From positions 1-49,247 of the forward strand of contig CAJNDS010000941.1 in assembly GCA_905221605.1 (NCBI GenBank): a DNA stretch of 49,247 nt, written 5' to 3'. The notes below the pieces were generated by a model, which was given only the letters and a program-made list of their open reading frames with translations, was not told the origin of the DNA and searched no databases. Shown here piece after piece: positions 13,701 through 23,000 of this stretch (position 1 is its first letter; each line of letters opens with the position of its first letter). This DNA comes from Symbiodinium natans. Taxonomy: Eukaryota; Sar; Dinophyceae; Suessiales; Symbiodiniaceae. The position numbers and the translations under genes were made by a program.

Positions 13701-16400
13701 TTCGTGAACAGATCCCGTGTTCTTGCGGCCTCAGACTTGCGCATCCAGAGAGGCTTGTTCCTCGGCTGCTCAAAGAATGAAACTGCTCAGGCCTTTTGCA
13801 ACAGCGATGTGTTGCCAGCGAACCCAGAATTGGACCGGGCTCTTGTTGAGCTGCTCCCACTCGTGCGAGACTTCCTTGACCTTCCTCGGCCACACAGCTA
13901 GAGAATGTTCTCATGCCCCCTGCCAACTTCTCTTGACACGGAGCCTAAGCTGCGTTCCAAGGCGCTTGGTCTTCTTCTTCTTCTCCTCCTTCTCTTTCTC
14001 TTCATCAACCTGCCATCAACTCTGTGACTGAAGCTACACCGCAACAGGGTGCACAGGGCTTGCTGTGACGATGTCATGCCCTTTGTCGGAAAAGGCCGCC
14101 GCCGATACTTTAACAGTTCGTTTGTGCACTTTGCACAGCAAGCATCGTATGCCTCCTCGATCTTCGGCTCGTCACCTGCAGGGTCTGGGGCAAGTTCAGG
14201 GTCTGGGTGCAACAGACTAGTCACTCACTGGAAACTTTTGAGGGCTTGAGGGCAGGAAGAGCCTTCCTTTTCATCCTTCTTCTCCTCCTCCTGCATGTGG
14301 CCGATTGCATGAAGCATGGGCATGGGTGCCGGGCCAACGTGCACATTAACCCTAAACCCTAAACCCCAAACCCTAAACCCTAAACCTTGAACAAGATCGA
14401 AGTTTTTGAGGGTGAGGGAAAACTTCTTATGGAGCTCCTCTTCCTCGGAGTCGGTCACCTCCTTCTCCTTGGACTTCTCCACGTACAACTCGATAGGGAA
14501 GCCGATGAACTCGGAGTGCTTCTTGACGAGATCCTTGAGGCGTCGCTCCTCCAAGAACTCCGACTGATCCTCCTTGAGGTAGCAGATGATCTTGGTGCCT
14601 AAGAAGCCACGAACCTTTTCATTGCCATGCATACATATGGTGGCTTCCGAAATTGGGGGGGAGGTACCCTATTGGGGTCCTTATGGTCAAGGGAATTCTG
14701 CTATTTGGGGATCTATATTTGCGGGGTCCCCTATGTTTCGTAAACCCTAAACCCCCAGATGTCGTGGGATTCTGCTGATTCTTGCATCCGCAGCGCCGCG
14801 CTTGATCTCTCCATGGACAAGCTCCGTGTCCTTCTGCACGGTGAAAGATCCACCGGCTCCACTCTCCCAGATGTACTGCCTTGGGTTTAGGCTTTAGGGT
14901 TTAGGGTTTGGGTTTAGGGTTTGGGTTTAGGGTTTAGGGTTTAGGGTTTAGGGTTTAGGGTTTAGGGTTTAGGGTTTAGGGTTTCTGGTTTAGGGTTTAG
15001 GGTTTAGGGTTTAGGGTTTGGGGTCTAGGGTTTAGGGTTTAGGGTTTAGAGTTTGGTATCATGAAACCGACCAGTACACTGTCGAAGTGCAACGATTCAA
15101 GACTGAAACGCCGGTCTGTGAATCACCGAACCCAGGTCAGCAAAAGGACACCGTGAGAGAACCTGGAGCGATTGCGGAACAAGCCGCTCATCGTCGTTGT
15201 GCTTGCTGACGACGCGCACCTTGTCCGAAACCAGATAGGCACTGTAGAAGCCAACACCGAACTGGCCGATCATGGAGATATCTCCGCCTGCAGGTTGCTA
15301 AGCAGCGCTGTGTGGCCTCCCTGCTGGAGGCCTACCCCTACACCTTTAACCCTAAACCCCTAAACCCCTAAACCCCTAAACCCCTAAACCCCTAAACCCC
15401 TAAACCCCTAAACCCCTAAACCCCTAAACCCCTAAACCCCTGAACCCTAAACCCCTAAACCGTAAACCCCTAAACCCTAAACCCTAAACCCTAAAACCCT
15501 AAAACCCTAAACCCTTTAAAGAAGGCGGAGCCAGGATCCCCCCAAAAGAGCGGTGCCTGCCGCCATGGCCTCCATGAAGGCCTTGGTGCCACTCTTGGCG
15601 ATGGTGCCCAAATTATTGATCAGCTCGTTCTTGGTCATGCCTTATCATGGCCGGGGGGAACCTAGGGGGGGGTACCCTAAGTTAAGGGGGGGAGCCTACA
15701 AGTACCCTGATTTAAGCCGAGTTCAGGGTATTTAAGGGGGGAGTATCCTGATTTAAGCCGAATTGGGGCAAACAAGGGGGGGTAGTATGGGCTAGTATAG
15801 AAGGGGGGCCGATGCCCGAGTCCTCAATGGTCAAGGTGGAGTTCGTCTTGTCGGGGATGATCCTGGCGGGGGGGGGGGGGGGGGGGGGGGGGGGGGAGGG
15901 GGGGGGCGGGCGGGGGTGGTGGCAGCTTAGGACACCCTGGAATCTCCCTAAAACTCTAGACCCTATAGGGCCTTTTGGGGCTTGCAGAGTTTCTGAAAAG
16001 CTTAGGGTTGAAGCGCAAAGGTGTGCCACTTGCAGCGCCAGAAGCTTGATGAAGAAGTTGGGCTGCGCCTACAAGAAAGACATGAGAAAATGGGGGCATC
16101 GATGCGACTTCAACTCCCAAGCCCTGCCTCGATCTTGTCCGGGTCTGTAATGGACTCGTAACCTGAGCTGCTCTTTTCTCATCGCATTCTGCTGAGCTTC
16201 GTCATCTGCCGCAGGGAAGTTGCTGCCAGTGTTCCAAAGTAGTCGCCAAGCCAACTGAGCTCCCAGCGGATCTTGTCCAACGCGTCCGAGGCGTTCGAGA
16301 TGAGCTCTCGCAGGAAGATCTCCTTGTTGGAGTAGAAGGTGTTGATGATGAGGGACATCAGCTGCTGGATGTCGGCATTGAACGCGAACGTCTCCGCCAT
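10790..16400 (-). CDS. HSP90: Cytosolic heat shock protein HSP90, complete, 19 exons
   Basis: ATP-dependent chaperone. Exons: 16400-16268, 16162-16128, 16068-16046, 15862-15810, 15640-15557, 15287-15188, 14879-14797, 14598-14438, 14290-14263, 14175-14153, 14009-13966, 13884-13843, 13760-13730, 13634-13578, 13259-12919, 12109-11744, 11536-11464, 11365-11267, 11140-10790. They sum to 2127 nt, 708 residues, all in frame. The N-terminal ATPase domain shows [15 protein letters not shown] (Glu32, Asn36), EDSGIGM (Asp78) and [11 protein letters not shown] Glu/Lys-rich linker at about residues 220-270 is spread over five tiny exons. The middle domain has [15 protein letters not shown], and the C-terminus ends MEEVD, the TPR-cochaperone tag of cytosolic HSP90. 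No signal peptide or ER retention motif. ATG at 16400 is 23 bases after a T-rich AG that could accept a spliced leader. Introns carry TTTAGGG/CCCTAAA arrays and other repeats. Confidence 0.98.
12300..12430. repeat. Poly-A and CA microsatellite in HSP90 intron 15
   Basis: An A-run at 12303-12311 and (CA)n with G interruptions at 12372-12430. A second short (CA)n lies at 12740-12758 in the same intron. Confidence 0.9.
14340..14390. repeat. Short CCCTAAA cluster in HSP90 intron 8
   Basis: Six telomere-like units between exons 14598-14438 and 14290-14263. Confidence 0.9.
14650..14745. repeat. Dispersed repeat, copy in HSP90 intron 7
   Basis: Contains ATGGTCAAGGGAATTCTGCT, then TTTGGGGATC and CCCCTATGTTTCGTAAACCC. 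A clearly related sequence lies at 24985-25070 (ATGGTAAGGGAATCCTACTA, then CCCCTATTTTCGTAAACCCC). A mobile origin is likely but the ends are not defined. Confidence 0.5.
14881..15058. repeat. TTTAGGG array filling HSP90 intron 6
   Basis: About 24 units, several degenerate. The array abuts the exon at 14879: the acceptor in transcript sense is CCCAAG|G, itself a degenerate repeat unit. Confidence 0.97.
15345..15517. repeat. CCCCTAAA (8-mer) array passing into CCCTAAA in HSP90 intron 5
   Basis: A second block of the 8-base variant, about eleven units, followed by heptamers and CCCTAAAA. The same variant forms the 8.85-9.07 kb array. Confidence 0.95.
15650..15800. repeat. Imperfect tandem repeat in HSP90 intron 4
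   Basis: Repeated GATTTAAGCCGAATT / GATTTAAGCCGAGTT motifs alternating with AAGGGGGG and TACCCT, period about 45 bases, two to three copies. Confidence 0.7.
15866..15910. repeat. G homopolymer next to an HSP90 splice acceptor
   Basis: More than 25 consecutive G on the plus strand, a C-tract in transcript sense, directly before the acceptor CCAG|G of exon 4 (15862-15810). It may act as the pyrimidine tract. Confidence 0.9.
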
Positions 16401-16422
16401 GTCTCCGGATGTGGGAGCCGCA

Positions 16423-16446
16423 GCTTCCAAAAGAGAACAAAACGAG
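16423..16446 (-). promoter_or_regulatory. Candidate spliced-leader acceptor of HSP90
   Basis: In transcript sense CCTCGTTTTGTTCTCTTTTG is followed by GAAG, 23 bases before the HSP90 ATG. A T-rich tract ending in AG just upstream of a start codon is what trans-splicing in dinoflagellates uses. The spliced leader itself is not encoded here. Confidence 0.5.
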
Positions 16447-16914
16447 GTCAACTATCGGTGTTCTTAGGGCCAAAACAGCACGCAGTCCCAAGGCAAGAAT
16501 CTGCGGGCCCGGACGCTACTGGGGGACCTTTAAGTGATTATACCTCTTATGGTGGCCATGAATCGGCCCACCTCTAGGGCCCGGGAAGCTATCAGCTGCT
16601 TCTCTTATCTACAACAGAACTTCTGGGACTTAAAAACAAGGGGACCCGAATTCAGAACCCAGATCTTGAGGCCGGCGCTCGCGAATTCTTGGTGCTGATG
16701 GCGCACTGCAGGCAGGCAGGTGTAGGGTGCATGGTTTGAGGCTGAGCTCTAGAAAGCCAACACTGCCCCGACTGCTCCTGAACAGTTTGGGGCTTTCAGG
16801 GAACCGAAACACTTGCCTCATTGCAGTCCGGTTCTAAGAGACTCAGGTCCAACTTAAAGTGCTTAGAGGTTACCAAGGCAGCTGAAGGCTCCATCTGGAC
16901 AGCTAGAAACTGCC
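16447..16914. other. Spacer upstream of HSP90
   Basis: Unique sequence. A weak minus-strand frame at about 16703-16650 (CAISTKNSRAPASRSGF then a stop) follows CTGCAG and could be a terminal exon of the gene upstream. No promoter motif was identified. Confidence 0.3.
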
Positions 16915-17225
16915 CGAAACCCTAAACCCTAAACCCTAAACCCTAAACCCTAAACCCTAAACCCTAAACCCTAACCCTAAACCCTAAACCCTGCAAACCC
17001 CCCAAGATTGCCCGCAGCTTGGCTTGCTTGGGCCTCAGTGATGACCTCGGCCTGCACGGCGCGGAGGGCGGCCACAAAGTCCCGCTCAGAGCTGCTCATG
17101 CCAACCTCCCCGGACCTGGTGGGCTTTGAGGGTTTAGGGTTTAGGGTTGAGGGTTTAGGGTTTAGGGTTTAGGGTTTAGGGTTTGGGGTTTAGGGTTTAG
17201 GGTTTAGGGTTTAGGGTTAGGGTAC
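16915..17225. repeat. CCCTAAA and TTTAGGG arrays flanking a small exon
   Basis: CCCTAAA units at 16915-16993 and, in the opposite orientation, TTTAGGG units at 17127-17222. The exon 17105-17034 sits between them. Confidence 0.95.
17034..17105 (-). CDS. Exon of an unidentified gene upstream of HSP90
   Basis: AG|GTT opens 24 codons, VGMSSSERDFVAALRAVQ then AEVITE, ended by a GC donor (GAG|GCCCAAG). Both boundaries fit the splice rule of HSP90 and the phase is 0-0. It may be a late exon of the proline-rich gene at 25.7-20.1 kb. Function unknown. Confidence 0.5.
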
Positions 17226-17299
17226 CTAAAACCCTTTTCTGTTGTTTTGCCCCCTGAACCCCTGTTCCCTTAAACTCCTGCTCCTGTTCTGAGCACTGC

Positions 17300-17535
17300 A
17301 TTGTAGAGGAGAAGGCGCTTCTCTCTTCTACGGTTTCCTGCTTACTGTATGTGTCCAAGCATGGCATTGATGGACGGGCAGGCTGCCTCAAACCTTTATC
17401 TGGGAGTGACAGGTACGACGTCGTCGTTAAACGGCCGTACTCGCCTCCGTTAGAGCTGCAGGCGGTTGATCCGCAGGTTGTTTGGAATTTGTACCGCCAA
17501 CGTCACAAGCAATGGCGGCGGTCATTGTCTTGAAT
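17300..17535. other. Region open on both strands
   Basis: The plus strand from 17351 reads SKHGIDGRAGCLKPLSGS, then DRYDVVVKRPYSPPLELQ, to a TGA at 17531. The minus strand reads MTAAIACDVGGTNSKQ, then PADQPPAALTEASTAV and a stop. Either could be a real fragment; neither has confirming exons. Confidence 0.25.
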
Positions 17536-17879
17536 TGGCTTTACGCCGACCAAGGAGTCCAGACGTTCTTCTCGCTTAGGGGGCGTCCGATGACTGCTTG
17601 CATAAACTCCTGGATCCCGAAACCCCGAAACCCTAACGCAGTGTTTGCGACTTAGTTCATGGCTGAGGCCAGAAAGAACCCAAGCTCGGGCTTTTGTTTT
17701 GCCGGTTGGCTTCTGAGTCTCGACGGTGGCTTTCAGGATTCTGGGTCTCCATGGTTTAGGGTTGAGGGTTGAGGGTTGAGGGGGTTTAGGGTTGCTAGAG
17801 TTTTTAGCGTAACCCAACAGTAAAGGCTTGAGTAGGCATCCAGCAGAAGGGGTTGTCACCACCAAGACTTCAACCTCAT

Positions 17880-18400
17880 AAGCTTCAGTTGCGCCAAGCC
17901 CTAACCCTGAACCCCTAAACCCCTAAACCCCCCCAAAACTCTGCACCACGGCAGACTCCCAAACCCTAAGCCCTATTTCCCGAAGCAAACCCGAAAATTC
18001 TAAAACTAAAGCCCTAGAACCCTAAAACCCCAAAACCCTAGAAGCCTAACCCAAAAAACAACAAAAACCCTAAAACCCTAAAAACCCGCAAGCTAAAAAC
18101 AAACACTAAAACTAAAACCAAATAAAAAGATACACTAAGACAACTCTTTCCGAGGGCGGCACAGGGCTACCTTGTCGAGACCCTGACAGGCTGAGATGCT
18201 GGGTCTGAGGCTTAGAGTTCAGGATTCTGGGTTTTGGAGTTTCAGGTTTGGGGTTAGAGTTTAGGGCTTCGAGTTTACGGTTTTGGCTTAGCGGTTTAGA
18301 ATCTAAGGTTCAGGTTTTGCGTTAAACCTTTAAACTGGAGTGCTCCTTTTCAGCAGCGTGACGGGTATTCGCCTTCCAGGTTGCTTAAAACTGTAGCTTA
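17880..18400. other. Degenerate telomere-like and A-rich sequence
   Basis: Highly diverged CCCTAAAACC-type units mixed with AAAACTAAAACC stretches and, from 18220, diverged TTTAGGG. It looks like an old array decaying by point mutation. No gene supported. Confidence 0.6.
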
Positions 18401-18524
18401 GGGTTTAGGGTTTAGGGCTTAAGGTTTACAGATTGTGCCTTCGAGCAATCTGCGGCCTGTGATGCAAACCTCTGGGCCAAAGCGCTGATGATGGGGCAGG
18501 GTCTTGTTTTGTCTGCAGAAGAAC

Positions 18525-18555
18525 GGGTATATATATATATATATATATATATGGA
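18525..18555. repeat. TA dinucleotide tract
   Basis: (TA)n of about 26 bases. A minus-strand exon candidate (TKQDPAPSSALWPR after CTGCAG, about 18518-18473) lies beside it. Confidence 0.8.
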
Positions 18556-19199
18556 CATACCTTCAGATATACACACACTCGTAACGGCTTGAAACAAACA
18601 TGCACATCTTCACAGATGAATACATATGTCATCTCAGTACTTCTGTCCTGGTCTGCAACTTATGTTTCAAGTCATTTCCGGCCCAGCGACTTCGGGTTCG
18701 CGGTTCACAATCCTAAATGCCAGAGCCCTACCAACCCATTCCCTAACAAGACCAGCCCATGTAGAGACGGTGTCCGCAGTACTTACGGCATAATGGCCAA
18801 ACAAGACATCCGCCCAAACAACCACTATTGCAAAACAAAACCTACACCCTAAACCCTCAATCCTGAACCCTATACACCCTAGAAACCCTGAACCCTAAAC
18901 CCTGTAAACCCTAAACCCTATAAACCCGAAGCAACAGCTGCTCTCTCTCCCTCTCTCTCTCCTGACAGCGACTCTGGTCGGCCGCTGGCGCGGTCTCCGC
19001 CGGCCTGGGAAGATTGCGCTTCGGGGTTCCGGGGCTTTAGAGGGCTTTGGGGGGCTTTGGGGTTTAGGGTTTAGGGTTTAAGTGTTTCAGGGTTTCGGGG
19101 TTTCGGGGTTTCAAGGTTTCAAGGTTTGAGGTGTTGGGGTTTTGGGGTTTGGGTTGGGTTCAGGGTTCAGGGTGTTGGTGTCTGAGGTTTTAGGGTTTA

Positions 19200-20080
19200 G
19201 AGTGTAGGTTCTTGCTTTATCAACTCCTTGCAATACACCCTACAAGGCTTTTCGGGCTCTAGAGGGTAGAACCCAAGATAGAACCCAAGAACCTTTCTTG
19301 TGGGCTATGACTATGAGCCCCCGTGCAGGAAGTCGTAGCACAGGTTGCGAATTCTTGTGGAGGCTCTGCCCCGTCGTGCCAACGCTGCACAGCAGAGCCA
19401 CAGAGAGGCACACAGAGAGGGCTGAGACTCGCTGCTTCGGTGGGCCCACAAGTGGTTCGCCCACGACAGAGCCTCCGCCAAAAAGTAGCCAAGGTGCTCG
19501 ATTTGTTTAGGGGGACGGGGGCTGCTTTGGCTTGCATCACAACAAGAAAAGAATGCAAGTACACGCTGAAGCCGAGCGCCTGCTTCAGAGACCGCACACA
19601 CAGAGACGGAGTCGTGTGGCTCCACCTCCCCCGCATCATATGCCGAGCAGAGCCACTTGAAGGTTCATGAATATCGAATAAGGTTGCAACCATAGTTACC
19701 CTGCTTAGAACCCTCGTTTTAATTACCATCAGCCTCCAAGCATGGAGCAACTGCATTACTCCGACCCCTCGCACCCCGCACCCTGCGACCCTGAATCCGT
19801 GTCTAGTGGAACTTCAGGGTGCAATCGGAGACAAACGAAAGATGAAGAAGCCCGCACTCACCCTGCAAGGGGCAGACGCTAGTGGTTGCAAGTACTATCC
19901 GCAATGCTTGACTCGTCTGCCGCAACCCACGTATGGCACTCTGCAAGTGCGAGTGGAACTGGCTCATCTGCATCGTTTGCGTGCCGGTAAGCGAGCAAGA
20001 AAAAACAAAATCTGAGCAAGCAAGAAGCAAGCATGCGTGGAGGCAAGCGTGTGCGGAAAGTCCACCCATCAAAAATGCCA
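19200..20080. other. Unique region with overlapping open frames, no gene chosen
   Basis: Long frames overlap on both strands, e.g. plus VVRPRQSLRQKVAKVLDL at 19470 and minus LKQALGFSVYLHSFLVVM at about 19590. The GC-rich sequence permits all of them. It may hold a degenerate mobile element, but no diagnostic motif is visible. Confidence 0.3.
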
Positions 20081-20082
20081 GC

Positions 20083-23000
20083 GTGCGCGTGCAAGCGTGC
20101 AAGCATCTTGACGAAAGTGGGGTCAAGCGCCCCCCGCCCCGTGCTCGCCTCCGCCCCGTCCAGGCTGCTTGCCAATGTCAACTTCGGTGCAATTCAGGCA
20201 TCCCGCCCCATCACTCCCTCCCCCCCCCCCCCCCCCCCCGCCCTCTCGAGCCAGGTTCCCGGTGAGACCCGCCTAATCCAGACCTGCCCCCAACTCACTT
20301 GATAAATATTTCTTCCCCTCCAGGCATCGTTTGGCATTGCAGCCCTGTAACAAGACTACACTCAGGCCTCTAGCTTCCGTGATCATGTGGCTGTTATCTC
20401 TGCTAGAAGCATACCTTCTTCAAAACGCAGCTCTCTGCCGACCTCGATCGCCGCTGCTGCAGCCTCCGACCATGTGGTTTAGGCTTAGGACTTCAGGGTT
20501 CGTAAAGGTTTATGAAGCTTACGAAGTTCTCGAAGTTTACGACGTTTACGGAGGTTGACGGAGTTGACGGAGTTGACGGAGTTGACGGTGTTATGAGAGA
20601 TCTGTTAAGGGCCGGTAAGACAAACGCCACATTTTGCCTGCGGGCGATGTGCCAAAATCCTGGGAAGGGCTCGGAAGCTAGCAGCAAAAAACACCACAGC
20701 GTCCGGAGTCGACTGCGTGCAACTGCAATGGGGTTCTGGGAGAGTTCGGGCAGCACAGCGCTCGGCCGCCTCGCCCGCAGCCCCGCTGTCGCCCTGCAGC
20801 GGATGAATGACAACCCTGGACAGATGACTCCAGAAGCAGTGGGCCCTGGATTGAGCTAGGGGGGAGTTGAAACTTGGCCTTGGCATCCACATCACCCCAC
20901 ATTTCGGCAGCTTTGGTAGTCCTCCGGTACGGCACCCCATCTTGCTTATCTTGCTTGGGGCGCGCCTCGCTCGTCGCGAAGCTCGGCGGCTGCGGAAGCT
21001 TGGCCTCCTGGCCAAGGGGCTTTTGAAAGCTGAAGGAGAACCGTTGGAGGCCTTTTGCCGAAGGCTTCCCTCAGCTAAAGCAACCCACGCGCCTCAACAG
21101 CGGCAACTTCCGCCTGCGCAGGAAGCCATGGGCGCCCGCACAACAGGAATGGCTGCGAATGCCCGTGGTCCATTCCCCTCCCAGCCGCTGAGCACAGCTC
21201 CCTGCAGGCCTCGCTGACGGTAGCAAAGCTCTGCGGTTGGGGCAACCTAGCTGGCTCCTGGCAGGATGCACTATCAGTCAGCCTGATCTTCGCCTTGCAT
21301 CTGCCACAGCGACATCTTGGCACCCTATCTGGCACTGCGGCACACCGAAAGCTTGCATCCTCGCCTCACCAGCAGCGACTGTCTCGGCCTATTGCACAGT
21401 GGGGGCTAGAGGGTTCACACGCTTTGACTTGCTTCGACATGCTGATTTGGCACTGGCGTTTTACTCATATACATATTTGCATGCTTGCATCCTCACCTCC
21501 ACACCTCCTTGGAAACTTACAAACTTGCATACTTCGGTACTTACATACGTACACTTGCGTACATGCATGCATACATGCGGAGATACACACACAAACACCA
21601 ACACCAACACAAGCACCAGCACCAGCACCAAGCACCAAGCACCAAGCACCAAGCACCAAGCACCAAGCACCAAGCACCAAGCACCAAGCACCAAGCACCA
21701 AGCACCAAGCACCAAGCACCAAGCACCAAGCACCAAGCACCAAACACCAAACACCAAACACCAAACACCAGACACCAACACCAACACCAACACCAACCAT
21801 CACCCAGCCCAACCGTCACCCACCCAACAATCACCCACCCACCCACCCACCCACTCACGCAGGCACGCAAGCGTGACGCGTGCATGTACACGCACGCTCT
21901 TGCGCGCCCGCGCGAGCGCGACGGTGCATGCTCGCTGTGTTCTGAGTGAGGCAAAGCATCTACGTCGCATAGAAGATATGCTATATGTGCATACACGTTG
22001 CTTCGTGACGTGTTCAGCACGTATATAACATCACATGTTGCATCATAAATTTCAGCAAGGAAAGTGAAGTGTACTGCCCGGACAGGGATTGGGGAGCCGC
22101 GCATCTGGTTTGCACACAGTTTCTAGAAGTAGAGCACGGCACGAACTTGAATCTACTGGAGGTTGTATCTATACCAGAGGCATGGCCGTGCAGACTCGTG
22201 ACAGGGAATGAAATGCCACCTATACTCCCCTTAGAACCTTAATAAAAACATTATTTTTAATATCCTCTTAATAAAAATAAATCCCCTGGGGGATACAGCC
22301 ACTACGACGGCATCTTTATGAGGCCGCCATGGCTGTGGGGAGCATACCTGCACGATGTTGCTCAACTGCCTTACATACATAAAACATCCACACATGCACA
22401 CGTTCTGACACACATTGTTCGTCTTTGTCAGCCTTCTAAACAAAAACTCCCGCCCCTTGCAACCCCAAATACAGCAGAATCCCGTTGGGGCCCGTGATCT
22501 TCGGAAACCCACACGTTCCCGCATGCGTGCATGCGTTTTGGCCCGCCTCACTGGCCACGAAGCTTGGGGGCTGGGGCAGCTTCTGTGTCTCCTTCGAACA
22601 CGAGGACAGGGTTTCGGGTTTAGGGGGCAGGGCCTTGAGGGGCTTTTGGACTTGAGGGGTTTAGGGTCGAAAGGTTCGGGGCAACCGCTGCAGAGCACAA
22701 GAACTGTCAACCACCCCCACCTCCCAAACCCTAACCCCCAAACCCTAAACCCTAAATCCCAAACCTTAAACCCCAAACCCTAAACCCCAAACCCTAAACC
22801 CTAAACCCCAAACCCTACACCCTAAACCTGCCCCCGCGACCTCGCCATCCTCGGGGTCCGGCTCGGGCTCTTCGAGGGTGTCCATGGGTCTGGCGAGAGA
22901 GAAACAGGATTTCAGGTTTCGCCTTTGGGGGGGCTTCGGGGCTTCTTGGGGGGGGGGGGGTCTTGTGGGGGGTTGGGGTTTCTTGAGGCGTGCTTGTTGG

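Noticed and set aside
17430-17530. Minus-strand MTAAIACDVGGTNSK resembling the phosphate-binding motif of glucokinases
   Set aside because: Only the short DVGGTN-type match; no other glucokinase exon fits in the 1 kb before HSP90, and the plus strand is equally open. Probably chance or a fragment.
18412-18852. Short frames on both strands around a TA tract
   Set aside because: No splice-consistent or homologous segment beyond one 14-residue candidate.
21622-21745. CRISPR-like regular repeat
   Set aside because: Seven-base units without spacers: a minisatellite.
21237-22028. Plus-strand 263-residue frame with Lys-His-Gln-Ala-Pro-Ser-Thr repeats
   Set aside because: Reading of the CACCAAG minisatellite plus flanking sequence; no coding signal outside the repeat.
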